NCBI GenBank assembly: GCA_003456455.1
Contig: DMRV01000466.1
Coordinates: forward strand, 4,720-17,498
Length of the DNA: 12,779 nucleotides
Direction: 5' to 3'
DNA from: Flavobacteriales bacterium
GTDB taxonomy: Bacteria; Bacteroidota; Bacteroidia; UBA10329
The notes below the pieces were generated by a model. That model worked only from the letters and a program-made list of their open reading frames with translations, was not told where the DNA came from and did not search any database. The translations under genes and the position numbers were made by a program. This document shows, in pieces, positions 1 through 7,593 of the stretch (position 1 is the stretch's first letter; each line of letters begins with the position of its first letter).

Positions 1-260
1 GTCATTCCATTTTCAATATGCTCGTCTATTGCGCGTTTAAATACGCGTTGAATCTCATCGCTCATAAACTGAATCTGCTCATCGTCCTTGTAATGCGCAG
101 ATACGTACAACCCTTCTACTTCATCCTGTGAGTGGTACTTCCAAAAAATTTCTTTGAGACTCTCTATTTCATCAGAATTCAAAAAAGGCAGCGTAATGAA
201 TCCTTCCTCGAAAAGTCTCGCGTTCAATTCTCGGTTTCTAAAAATAGGCTCGTGATCCAT
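1..260 (-). CDS. PhyH-type Fe(II)/2OG dioxygenase, N-terminal part (runs off window)
   Basis: The reading frame starts at ATG 260 and stays open to the left edge, giving 86 residues of N-terminal sequence. The segment GFITLPFLNSDEIESLKEIF (residues 20-39) matches the first conserved block of the other PhyH proteins in this window (G-F-V-x-x-P-F-L-x-x-x-E-x-x-E-L). The free N-terminus PIFRNRELNARL also resembles theirs. The iron-binding HxD and distal His lie beyond the window, so activity cannot be judged. The start codon overlaps the TGA of the upstream gene by one base (TGATG), so translation is probably coupled. By family, this is a non-haem iron, 2-oxoglutarate-dependent oxygenase, presumably cytoplasmic. 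The substrate is unknown. Whether it has one or two domains, and whether it carries the shared C-terminal tail, cannot be seen. Confidence 0.85.
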   Translation of the reverse strand, partial: MDHEPIFRNRELNARLFEEGFITLPFLNSDEIESLKEIFWKYHSQDEVEGLYVSAHYKDDEQIQFMSDEIQRVFKRAIDEHIENGM

Positions 261-1207
261 CACCCTCTTCCCGTAATACGGTAGTTAATCTCACGTAGAA
301 TATTCATTGGAGTATAAACCTTCCACAATCGTAAATCCTGCTCTTCGGGTTTAGTCCGTACAACTTGTACCTGGGTGCTTTCCTTAACAGGTGGCTCTTT
401 TCCGATAAAACGATAGAACCGTTCTTCTTCAACAGTAGGGAAATCATAATCCAAATCAGCAACTTTTGCAAGGCCTGCTGGCCCAGCAAAAATGTTCTCG
501 GTCATAAAGAAGTCGGTGTTGCTCTCGTATTGCTCAATCGTTCCATTATTGTTCCAATAGAAATACATCTGCGCATTGGAAGGCATTACTCCGCTCGCCA
601 CAGCAATTCGTTTTTCATCCGATTTATTGGCCTTAGATGCATGAAGCAACGCGTGATCATAAATCAATGCTTCGCCTGCTTTCATATAAAGCGGCTTCAT
701 ACTTTCCCAAACCAAATCATGCACTTCCCGATATGCACATTCAATACTTGAATGGCGATAACCTCTAAGCCAATTATGGCTTTTTGGCAACACCTGTATT
801 GCTCCATTTTCTTCAGTTAAGTCAACGAGAGGGATCCAGACATTAAAGGAACGGAACTCAGTTTCATCCACAATATTCCAATCCTGATGCGGCTGAAGAG
901 AACTTTTGGCCTTCGGTGCTTTTACGATAAATGATGCACCAAGTAAATCACAATCAACAAAAACCGTAGCAGCGTGTGGCTCTAAAACAGCTGATATAGC
1001 TACGCTCATCTTTTTTCTGAAATCCGAATCTTGATGATGCGCTGTGGCGTAGAACGCAACTTGCTCTTCTGAATGCGATCCAAAATAAACTTGTTTCAGC
1101 TCCTCAACTTCAGACCCGCTCAAAAATGGGACAACCACAAAACCTTCTTGGTTTAACTGCTTATCTAGTTCAGCATCTTTCAGATATGTACGTTTCGATT
1201 CGCTCAA
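260..1207 (-). CDS. Phytanoyl-CoA dioxygenase (PhyH) family protein, single domain, with conserved C-terminal tail
   Basis: This is a single-domain Fe(II)/2-oxoglutarate oxygenase of about 315 residues. Numbered from TTG 1207, the iron ligands are H107 and D109 (in HQDWNIVDE) and distal H189 (HALLHASKAN). R200 fits the 2-oxoglutarate carboxylate binder. The fold block NVWIPLVDLTEENGAIQVLP lies between them. After a polar linker rich in E, K, Q and V, the protein ends in WKVYTPMNILREINYRITG, a tail shared with the two upstream neighbours. Start choice: an ATG at 1267 is in frame, but it would overlap the conserved tail of the preceding gene by 64 nt. TTG 1207 overlaps the preceding TGA as TTGA and gives an N-terminus as long as in the paralogues, so I prefer it. 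All catalytic residues are intact. The substrate is unknown. Confidence 0.9.
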   Translation of the reverse strand: MSESKRTYLKDAELDKQLNQEGFVVVPFLSGSEVEELKQVYFGSHSEEQVAFYATAHHQDSDFRKKMSVAISAVLEPHAATVFVDCDLLGASFIVKAPKAKSSLQPHQDWNIVDETEFRSFNVWIPLVDLTEENGAIQVLPKSHNWLRGYRHSSIECAYREVHDLVWESMKPLYMKAGEALIYDHALLHASKANKSDEKRIAVASGVMPSNAQMYFYWNNNGTIEQYESNTDFFMTENIFAGPAGLAKVADLDYDFPTVEEERFYRFIGKEPPVKESTQVQVVRTKPEEQDLRLWKVYTPMNILREINYRITGRG

Positions 1208-3033
1208 TCGTTCGATAGTCGACTCATTATCTCCTTTACCACATTTGTTGGCGTATAGGTTTCCCAAAATGAACGTGCATTGGTATCAGGCTGATCAACT
1301 ACGACCTCTTTTTCTTCAATGATCTCTTTTTGAATTTCTTCACCAGCAAACTTGGCAAGCAGTCTTTTAACTTCCCTTTGATTTGGTTTCGGCAATTCGT
1401 AGTTCACGGTTTTCAGCTTCTTACCATGTTTTGGTGGAAGGAAAATATCTGTTCCAAAATCATCAAACATGATTAGGAAATTCTCATCCATAGCATACAC
1501 ATCAAGCTCAGGTTTCTGAGCACCTTTATCGTAGTAGAAAAACTGCATTGGTGCATCCTTGGTTTTGATGCCTGAGGTAATTGCTTTTCTGATTTTTTCC
1601 GAATGGTTCGGTGGCGAATAATGAATCAAACTCTGATTGAGGATTACTGCTTCGCCAGCCTTCGCGTTCATGGGAACCAATTTCTCCCGAATCAAAGCAT
1701 CATTTCCATTAAACCAAAAATCAAGCGTTGGTGCCCGATTAACTGGGAAATTAGGATAATGCGAACCTGGAACTACCATTAATGTTCCGTTATTTTGGTC
1801 TGTATCGCACAGTGGAACCCAGCAATTCAGCGCAACAGATTTCTCCTCATCTACAATCGTCCAATCCTGATGTAAGACCAAATCTGAATTCTCGGACGGA
1901 ATTTTAAAAAGGAACGAACCACCAAAAGCAGTATAGTTCTGAAAATAGCGCTCGTAGCTTTCGTGAAATATGCGTTTGAAATTATCAGAAGCCTTCTGCT
2001 TGTATTCCATATCGGAAGAATAACTACCAGAAACAAAACCCTCAGTTGGTAATTCCGGGTGCATATCATCAAATAGCTGGTCCAACTCGGCTATCTGCTC
2101 TGTGCTCAGAAATGGTATTTTGACAAAGCCGTTCTTATCAAAATTAGCCTGAAGGGTTTCATCTTTAAAAATAGCTGGAACTTTCCCCTTTCTGTAGTTC
2201 TGTTCCAAATCTTTAACCGTCAAGCGATTGAAATGGTAATCGAAAAGGCCGAGACTCTTGCCAATCTTGGGCCGGTCATAAATATTATCACCAAACTGTT
2301 CAAAACCCGTCATAAACGAATCGCTCTGTTCAAACAGTTCAATCTTGTCAACCGCTACTTCAGAATTGTAGTATGCAGTTCTGAACTTCGCATCTTTCTG
2401 AGAAAAATATATGTTCGTTACAACACGCTTATCGTTAGAAATATTTGGTGGTGAATAGTGAATAATACTTTGGTCGAAGATTACTCCTTCACCCGCTTTC
2501 AGATATAGCGGAGTCATGTAATCAATGATTTCCTTCGACACATCCTGATAGATATTTGGAACTGTAGCACCTCTATACGTTGGCCAAATACGATGACTTT
2601 TAGGGAGCACATACAAGACACCATTATCATCGGTCAAGTCAACCAAAGGCGTCCAAATATTCATGCCTGTGAACTGAGTCTCGTCCACCAAAGTCATGTC
2701 CTGATGTACACACATTTCACTTTCTGGCCCAGGATATTTGACAATAAAACTTCCGCAAACCACACGATGATTATGCAACGTATCTTCTATAGTTCTGTTT
2801 CCGATTCTTCGGATTTCTTCATCTGCCTTTTGGCGATAATTCTTGTCTTTAGAGAACGTGCTTGGATAGAAGCCCTGCTCATCAGCAGGATGCAAATCGT
2901 TATACAATTTGTTCAGCTCCGCCATCTCAGCCTCGGTATAAAACTGTACAACCGTGTAACCGTCTCGCTCAAACTGAGCTTGACGTTGTTCATCCTTGAA
3001 CACAGGTACCATTCTATTGCGGAACTCGAACAT
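1204..3033 (-). CDS. Tandem two-domain PhyH-type Fe(II)/2OG dioxygenase
   Basis: The protein has 609 residues, about twice the usual PhyH length, and contains two complete oxygenase domains. Domain 1 (about 12-270) has H110/D112 (HQDMTLVDE), distal H192 (IIHYSPPN) and R203. Domain 2 (about 288-560) has H388/D390 (HQDWTIVDE), H471 (LIHYSPPN) and R482. Both facial triads and 2OG arginines are present, so both halves look catalytically competent. The linker before domain 2 (FKDETLQANFDKNGF, 289-303) closely copies the protein's own N-terminus (FKDEQRQAQFERDGY, 12-26), which points to fusion of duplicated genes. The tail is WETYTPTNVVKEIMSRL. The ATG at 3033 is one base after the TAA of the upstream gene, indicating coupled translation. 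By family it hydroxylates, or otherwise oxidises, an unactivated carbon. The substrate is unknown; a lipid or glycan precursor is an inference from the neighbours. Confidence 0.93.
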   Translation of the reverse strand: MFEFRNRMVPVFKDEQRQAQFERDGYTVVQFYTEAEMAELNKLYNDLHPADEQGFYPSTFSKDKNYRQKADEEIRRIGNRTIEDTLHNHRVVCGSFIVKYPGPESEMCVHQDMTLVDETQFTGMNIWTPLVDLTDDNGVLYVLPKSHRIWPTYRGATVPNIYQDVSKEIIDYMTPLYLKAGEGVIFDQSIIHYSPPNISNDKRVVTNIYFSQKDAKFRTAYYNSEVAVDKIELFEQSDSFMTGFEQFGDNIYDRPKIGKSLGLFDYHFNRLTVKDLEQNYRKGKVPAIFKDETLQANFDKNGFVKIPFLSTEQIAELDQLFDDMHPELPTEGFVSGSYSSDMEYKQKASDNFKRIFHESYERYFQNYTAFGGSFLFKIPSENSDLVLHQDWTIVDEEKSVALNCWVPLCDTDQNNGTLMVVPGSHYPNFPVNRAPTLDFWFNGNDALIREKLVPMNAKAGEAVILNQSLIHYSPPNHSEKIRKAITSGIKTKDAPMQFFYYDKGAQKPELDVYAMDENFLIMFDDFGTDIFLPPKHGKKLKTVNYELPKPNQREVKRLLAKFAGEEIQKEIIEEKEVVVDQPDTNARSFWETYTPTNVVKEIMSRLSND

Positions 3034-3034
3034 G

Positions 3035-4924
3035 TTATGATTTTCCTGTCAATCTAAAACGGAACTCTTTGTAAACATTTATAGGTGTGTAAACCTTCCA
3101 AAAAGGCTCGCTTGTCGCTGTAACTACTTCTGAAACTGGCTCCGCTGGTAATTCTTGTACAGTTTGGGGTTCCGTTTGACTTTCCTGTGTTTGATTTCCA
3201 AACAGTTTCGTCATTGTTTCTACCAAAGGAATATTGAACTCACTTCCTCCATCGGTCATCAACTTTTTTAGCTCTTCGTTACCCAAGTCTTTCCACTTGT
3301 AAGGCACCTCACCAAGCAATTCGTAGCCATCAATGGCTTCGTTGGCATCGTACATTCTTGAAAGCGCTGCATTGTCGTATTTCAAGAAAAAATCAGCATC
3401 AATCTTATACTTGAGAAGTGTATCTGTAGTGCCAGGTTTGAGGTTGTAATGCCTAATCTCAGCAGATTTTTGCGTGAAGCCCAAACCAATCGCTATTCGA
3501 GGAATATCGGTGGTATTTGGAGGCGAAGCATGAAACGTTCGATTATCAAAAAACAGTGCTTCACCAGCTTTCATTTCTAGCAATTCTAAATATGGAAAGA
3601 TGGTATACATGTGGTTCTTAAGTGGCGTTTCAACCTGCGGAGAAGGCGAAGGTCTAACACTGTCAAAAAACTTGTGACTGCCTCTAATAACACCAATACA
3701 ACCGTTGCTAATATTCACATCTTGCAGCGGAATCCAACAGGTAACGGAGCAGTGCTTTTTCTCATCTTCCACAAACGACCAATCCTGATGAGGCGGCACT
3801 ACGCCCTGTGGATTCGGATCTTTCACTACAAATGACGCTGTGAACATCTGGGTATCTAGCAGATGAGATTCCACCTTTGGTTGAGCAAGACTTTTCACTT
3901 TTTCAACCATAGAACGGACAAGATTCTTATCGGGATTGTCCATACCAACATGAAAGCCGTAGCCTTTTTCATCCTTCAGCCCAAGCTCCTTGTAGAATTT
4001 CAGCAACTCATCAATTTCAGCTCTCTCCAGTACAGGAATTGTAACAAATCCGTTCTTATCGAAATGCTCTTGATTCGCAGCATTCTTAAAAAGCGACTCT
4101 GTTTCAGATGTTCTTGGTGGATTCCCTAACGTCTCTTCCATCTCCTTTCTCGTAACTTCTTTAACGGTATAATCAAATTCCTTATTCAATGTCCCGATTA
4201 ACGGCTCATGCCGAATATCATTGTAGCGAATAAACATATCATCAGGCATGTCATATTTTGCAACTTTACTTTCACCTTTTCTATAATACATGCAAAGTGA
4301 TGCGTCTTTCGGCACAAAACCGAAGGTAGCAGCTACGCGAGGTATTTTGCTGGTATTTGCCGGTGAAGAGTGCAATAATGCATGATTGAAAATGAGCGCT
4401 TCTCCTGCTCTCATCGGAAGCAATTGTAAATACGGCCGTAATTTACTCCTCAGGCTTTCAAAACTTACTGGAAGTGATGGGCTGCGCAAAGAGGTTGACA
4501 TTCGATGGCTTCCTGGAATGACTTCCAGCGCTCCATTTTCAGCTGTGGTATCCGTTAATGCAATCCAAATAGTGTACGAACCGAACTGATTTTCATCAAC
4601 CACCGTCCAATCTTGATGGATTGGCATTTCGGAATACTCTCCCCGAAACTTGGTGAGAAACGAAGCGCCAAGTGGCTTAAAATCTTCAAGTATCTCATTC
4701 ATATTCTCTGAAACGACTGAATCTGCAGATAAAGTCAATTGCCTTTTCTGCTCGTTGCTTTCTAGAAACGAGGACGACCAAAAAAGCTCTTCCGTTTGGA
4801 AATCAATTTCAGAATAAATCCTATTGAGCTCCTCTACTTTTTCAGAATTGAGAAACGGCACAAGTACAAAGCCATCGTTTTCGAGCTTTGTAGCAAGATC
4901 CTTATCTCTCAAGCAGTTATTCAT
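3035..4924 (-). CDS. Tandem two-domain PhyH-type Fe(II)/2OG dioxygenase
   Basis: The protein has 629 residues and two PhyH domains. Domain 1 (about 5-260) has H103/D105 (HQDWTVVDE), distal H185 (ALLHSSPAN) and R196. Domain 2 (about 278-560) has H379/D381 (HQDWSFVEDE), H465 (RTFHASPPN) and R476. All residues needed for Fe(II) and 2-oxoglutarate are visible in both. An E/Q/T/P-rich, probably disordered stretch (about 575-606) leads into the tail WKVYTPINVYKEFRFRLTG at the very C-terminus. The inter-domain linker SLFKNAANQEHFDKNGFV resembles the free N-termini of its paralogues. The ATG at 4924 overlaps the TGA of the upstream gene (ATGA), and the stop lies one base before the next start. The two halves differ from each other as much as from the neighbours, so they may act on different positions or substrates (inference). 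Confidence 0.93.
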   Translation of the reverse strand: MNNCLRDKDLATKLENDGFVLVPFLNSEKVEELNRIYSEIDFQTEELFWSSSFLESNEQKRQLTLSADSVVSENMNEILEDFKPLGASFLTKFRGEYSEMPIHQDWTVVDENQFGSYTIWIALTDTTAENGALEVIPGSHRMSTSLRSPSLPVSFESLRSKLRPYLQLLPMRAGEALIFNHALLHSSPANTSKIPRVAATFGFVPKDASLCMYYRKGESKVAKYDMPDDMFIRYNDIRHEPLIGTLNKEFDYTVKEVTRKEMEETLGNPPRTSETESLFKNAANQEHFDKNGFVTIPVLERAEIDELLKFYKELGLKDEKGYGFHVGMDNPDKNLVRSMVEKVKSLAQPKVESHLLDTQMFTASFVVKDPNPQGVVPPHQDWSFVEDEKKHCSVTCWIPLQDVNISNGCIGVIRGSHKFFDSVRPSPSPQVETPLKNHMYTIFPYLELLEMKAGEALFFDNRTFHASPPNTTDIPRIAIGLGFTQKSAEIRHYNLKPGTTDTLLKYKIDADFFLKYDNAALSRMYDANEAIDGYELLGEVPYKWKDLGNEELKKLMTDGGSEFNIPLVETMTKLFGNQTQESQTEPQTVQELPAEPVSEVVTATSEPFWKVYTPINVYKEFRFRLTGKS

Positions 4925-5832
4925 GAAAAAACTGATTTCACTTTTTGGATAAAGGTTGGTTTTTGATCAAATCTCATTCCACCAACCCGTTTCTTGAATT
5001 CTGGATACGTCAAATCCTTTTGTTTGTACTTCCTCTCCCCTGTTTTATTGGTTCCTGTCGGCTGCTTCCATGGGTTGAATTCCATGAAGAAATCGTGGCT
5101 TACCTCCAAAACATTAACCGAAGTCATGCTCTTCTGCTGATCCATGTGATAATGAATGGCAGGCTCCTCATCGGGAATAAGAATGAGTTGAATAGCAATT
5201 CTTAAATCCTTGGTCGTGTTCGGAAAAGAATAATGAACAATGCTATCATCGAGAATGATGGCTTCACCCGCCTTTATTCCGCAGGTCACAAGATCATTCT
5301 TTACAATCTCGTCCTTGATTTTTTCCAACTCCCACGGAATCATAGGCCCACGAAGTTCACCAAAACGTTTGTGTGATTTGGGGACAACCTCTAGTGCTCC
5401 GTTGCCACGATGACTATCAACTAATGGTACCCAAATAGAAACAGTGCTGCATTTTCGTTCATCGGCAAAGGCCCAATTTTGATGCATGGGCACTTCACCT
5501 GTTTGCTCTTTCTTTCGAATGTAGTTGGCAATAATCGGCTTGTAGTTATCTAGAATCTTCTCGTAATGCGGCCTAAAAACCTCATCAATCACTTTCAAGA
5601 CCTGCCTCTTATGTTCAGGGTTTCTGTCTATAAAAGTGAAATCGTACGTAATCTCATAATCCATATCAAGCCCAGCATCTCTAGGCGAAACATGACCTAG
5701 GCTGGTTTTTAAAATTTCGGAAAACTGGTCCCATAAAAACTTTACTTCATCATTAGAAAGAAATGGAACATGTATATATCCATCCTTCTGAAATTCAGTC
5801 TCCAATTTATCGTCAAGTAAAACTCGTCTCAT
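4921..5832 (-). CDS. PhyH-like protein with altered iron-binding motif (HQN instead of HQD)
   Basis: This is a single PhyH domain of 303 residues. The block GYIHVPFLSNDEV (18-30), the core VSIWVPLVD (131-139), distal H200 (IVHYSFPN) and R211 place it in the family. The first iron motif reads MHQNWAFADE, so position 119 is Asn (codon AAT, 5478-5476) where every other complete domain in this operon has Asp. Asp is the carboxylate iron ligand in canonical family members. Its loss suggests a non-catalytic partner, weaker iron binding or altered chemistry. It is also the only complete PhyH protein here without the W-x-x-Y-T-P tail, ending instead in FIQKVKSVFS. Its ATG is one base after the TAG of the ABC permease gene and its TGA overlaps the next start. 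The domain assignment is firm; the function is open. Confidence 0.9.
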   Translation of the reverse strand: MRRVLLDDKLETEFQKDGYIHVPFLSNDEVKFLWDQFSEILKTSLGHVSPRDAGLDMDYEITYDFTFIDRNPEHKRQVLKVIDEVFRPHYEKILDNYKPIIANYIRKKEQTGEVPMHQNWAFADERKCSTVSIWVPLVDSHRGNGALEVVPKSHKRFGELRGPMIPWELEKIKDEIVKNDLVTCGIKAGEAIILDDSIVHYSFPNTTKDLRIAIQLILIPDEEPAIHYHMDQQKSMTSVNVLEVSHDFFMEFNPWKQPTGTNKTGERKYKQKDLTYPEFKKRVGGMRFDQKPTFIQKVKSVFS

Positions 5833-5833
5833 G

Positions 5834-6640
5834 CTAAACCGTTTCTGATATTCTATCTTCTACTCGTTTAAAATAAATCACTCCAATAAACAGAAACATG
5901 ACCGAAATGAGGACGCCAAACAAAGCCATGTAACTTATCGACTCCCCAAACAAACTCCACCTCGCTAGTCCTATTAACGAAGCCATTGGGTTTATGTAAA
6001 TCAAATTCTTGAATTGAGCAGGAATTAAAGATACTGGATAAAAAACGGGTGTAAACCAGATTCCGAAATTGACAAGAAATGGAATAACGTGATGGAGGTC
6101 TCTAAACCTTAATGTTGACGCTGCCAAAATAAGGCTGAGACCTAGAGAAAAAATCAAAATAAAGAAGATTACTACTGGAAAAAAGAGCGCACTCCAATAG
6201 ACGGTAGATTGATAATAAATGAACACAGGTATCATCAAAAGAAGTGTAAAACCCAATTCTACAAAGGCTACCAAAACCTTGGACAGGGGCAGTATAATTT
6301 TAGGAAACGACAGCTTCCGAATTAAATCTTGACCATTAATTAAACTATTGCTAGCCTGACTAAATATGTAACTGAAGAAGTTCCAGCAGGTAACGCCACT
6401 CAACACAAAAAGCACATAAGGATATGGCGCTTCTAAACTCAATAAAACACCAAAAACCATCGTAAAAACAATTACCGCAACCAACGGCTGCACAATGGAC
6501 CAAACAATACCTAAAAAGGTTTGCGCATATTTAATTTTCAAATCACGCTTAGCCAATACCAAAATGAACGCACGGTATCTCCAAACCTTGCCCAAATATT
6601 CGGACAGGGTATCGTTTTGAGCTGTTATCACTGTTTTCAT
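5834..6640 (-). CDS. ABC-2 type polysaccharide/lipid export permease (Wzm/TagG-like)
   Basis: This 268-residue inner-membrane protein has about six hydrophobic segments (roughly 42-66, 74-95, 118-143, 150-175, 184-202 and 237-257). The N-terminal cytoplasmic block RDLKIKYAQTFLGIVWSIVQ (32-51) and the C-terminal FKRVEDRISETV are typical of the permease subunit of O-antigen, capsule and teichoic-acid ABC exporters. Such permeases work as a dimer with a separate ATPase (Wzt/TagH type). The ATPase gene is usually adjacent, but here the next genes downstream are PhyH oxygenases, joined with a one-base gap, and no ATPase lies in the window. It is the first gene of this operon and is transcribed away from 6741. 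The start at ATG 6640 fits the family length. The most likely cargo is a lipid-linked glycan or glycolipid, possibly the molecule modified by the downstream oxygenases (inference). Confidence 0.92.
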   Translation of the reverse strand: MKTVITAQNDTLSEYLGKVWRYRAFILVLAKRDLKIKYAQTFLGIVWSIVQPLVAVIVFTMVFGVLLSLEAPYPYVLFVLSGVTCWNFFSYIFSQASNSLINGQDLIRKLSFPKIILPLSKVLVAFVELGFTLLLMIPVFIYYQSTVYWSALFFPVVIFFILIFSLGLSLILAASTLRFRDLHHVIPFLVNFGIWFTPVFYPVSLIPAQFKNLIYINPMASLIGLARWSLFGESISYMALFGVLISVMFLFIGVIYFKRVEDRISETV

Positions 6641-6740
6641 CCGTGAGTATCGACCTAGTTCAAGTACAAATTAACTGTTTATTCTGAACCCGAGACCTGT
6701 GTAATTCTATAAAATCGTTACTTACGCCTTGGATTCAAAA
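6641..6740. promoter_or_regulatory. Divergent intergenic region, probable promoters
   Basis: This 100-nt gap separates the divergent permease operon and the plus-strand gene at 6741, so promoters in both directions are expected here. On the minus strand, TTAATTTG (6674-6667) matches five of six fixed bases of the Bacteroidota -7 consensus TAnnTTTG and would give a leader of about 20 nt. I see no matching TTG at the usual distance upstream. On the plus strand, TATAAA (6708-6713) is AT-rich and suitably placed but is not a clear Bacteroidota element. The exact sites are weakly supported. Confidence 0.3.
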
Positions 6741-7592
6741 ATGCACTCAATTGCCCACATAATCAACCTGTTTCAACCTTCAGAAACATCAGACCTCAAA
6801 CTGGCGCAAGAAGTGACTATTGCTTCGATGATTCGTGCTAAAAACGAATGCAAAAATTCACATAAGGTTCAGCTACTTTCAGCGCAAGCGGAAGAGGATA
6901 GAAAGATTGTGCCGCCTGAGTTTACCGCTAGTAAGAGCCTAACACGTGATGTGAGCAATCTTGCCACATTCGATGGTAAAATGCGGTTACCGATTTTAAA
7001 AGACATTCTGGACCGAGCGTATGACGAATCGGATGCCGAATACATCATTTACTCGAATGTTGATATTGGGGTCCGACCACAATTTTATGATGTAGTGAAT
7101 GAGTTCATAGAGGCTGGACATGATGCGTTCATGATTAATCGTAGACGCATTCCTGAGAAATTCAAATCCGTTGAGGAGCTGGATGAGATGTATACAGAAC
7201 GCGGCAAGAAACACCCAGGATTTGACTGCTTTGTTTTCAAACGCGAACTATACCCTAAGTTTTCGCTGGCAGAAGTCTGTATCGGGGTTCCTTTCGTAGA
7301 AATCACATTATCTCAAAATCTATTCTGCTTTGCGGAAAAACCAATGGTTTTCACAAACGAATATTTGACGTTTCATATTGGAATGGAGATTTTTAAAGGG
7401 CGCGCACCGAAAGAATACTTCAACTACAACCAAGTTCAGTTTTGGCAAGCGATGACGGATATCTGGCCAAAATTAGATACACGAAAATGGACAAATGGTC
7501 GGTGGTGGTTTCCCTTCCGAATGATTTACTGGGGTCTACATCCTTGCTTTCCAATTAGACTGGCGCTGAAACTGGAATCAAGACGTTGGTGA
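6741..7592 (+). CDS. Uncharacterised protein with glycosyltransferase (GT-A)-like features
   Basis: The protein has 283 residues from ATG 6741; a TTG at 6729 in the same frame would add four. There is no signal peptide and no clear membrane segment. YIIYSNVDIGVRPQFYDVV (101-119) looks like the beta-strand plus metal-binding acidic motif of GT-A nucleotide-sugar transferases, with N-x-D in place of DxD. DAFMINRRRIPE (128-139) and HPGFDCFVFKREL (158-170) resemble later elements of that fold. The C-terminal part is rich in Trp and Arg. From memory, proteins of this pattern occur near bacterial surface-polysaccharide genes without an assigned activity; I could not verify this. It lies between two minus-strand operons and converges with the GNAT gene, leaving a one-base gap. 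A transferase acting on the same glycan is plausible but unproven. Confidence 0.75.
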   Translation: MHSIAHIINLFQPSETSDLKLAQEVTIASMIRAKNECKNSHKVQLLSAQAEEDRKIVPPEFTASKSLTRDVSNLATFDGKMRLPILKDILDRAYDESDAEYIIYSNVDIGVRPQFYDVVNEFIEAGHDAFMINRRRIPEKFKSVEELDEMYTERGKKHPGFDCFVFKRELYPKFSLAEVCIGVPFVEITLSQNLFCFAEKPMVFTNEYLTFHIGMEIFKGRAPKEYFNYNQVQFWQAMTDIWPKLDTRKWTNGRWWFPFRMIYWGLHPCFPIRLALKLESRRW

Positions 7593-7593
7593 G

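Larger units (their letters stand above)
1..5832 (-). repeat. Array of at least seven homologous PhyH domains in five adjacent genes
   Basis: Seven copies of the domain start are visible as diverged repeats of G-(F/Y)-x-x-x-P-F-L-x-x-x-E. They fall at the N-termini of the proteins beginning at 260, 1207, 3033, 4924 and 5832 and at the internal domain starts near 2130 and 4050. The copies are divergent in sequence, so they are old duplications or independent recruitments rather than recent repeats. No long identical nucleotide repeat was noticed. Confidence 0.8.

Noticed and set aside
365..751. A 128-codon open frame on the plus strand opposite the single-domain PhyH gene
   Set aside because: It lies entirely over the conserved catalytic part of the minus-strand gene, and the product has no family features.
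1208..1267. The ATG at 1267 as start of the last complete PhyH gene
   Set aside because: It would place 20 extra residues over the conserved tail of the preceding gene, and these residues have no counterpart in the paralogues.
2593..3057. A 154-codon open frame on the plus strand opposite the two-domain PhyH gene
   Set aside because: It is antisense to a region encoding clearly conserved PhyH sequence, has no recognisable domain, and is rich in residues expected from reversed coding sequence.
4921..5832. Calling the HQN protein a halogenase
   Set aside because: Known Fe/2OG halogenases have Ala or Gly at this position, not Asn; the sequence alone does not support halogenation.
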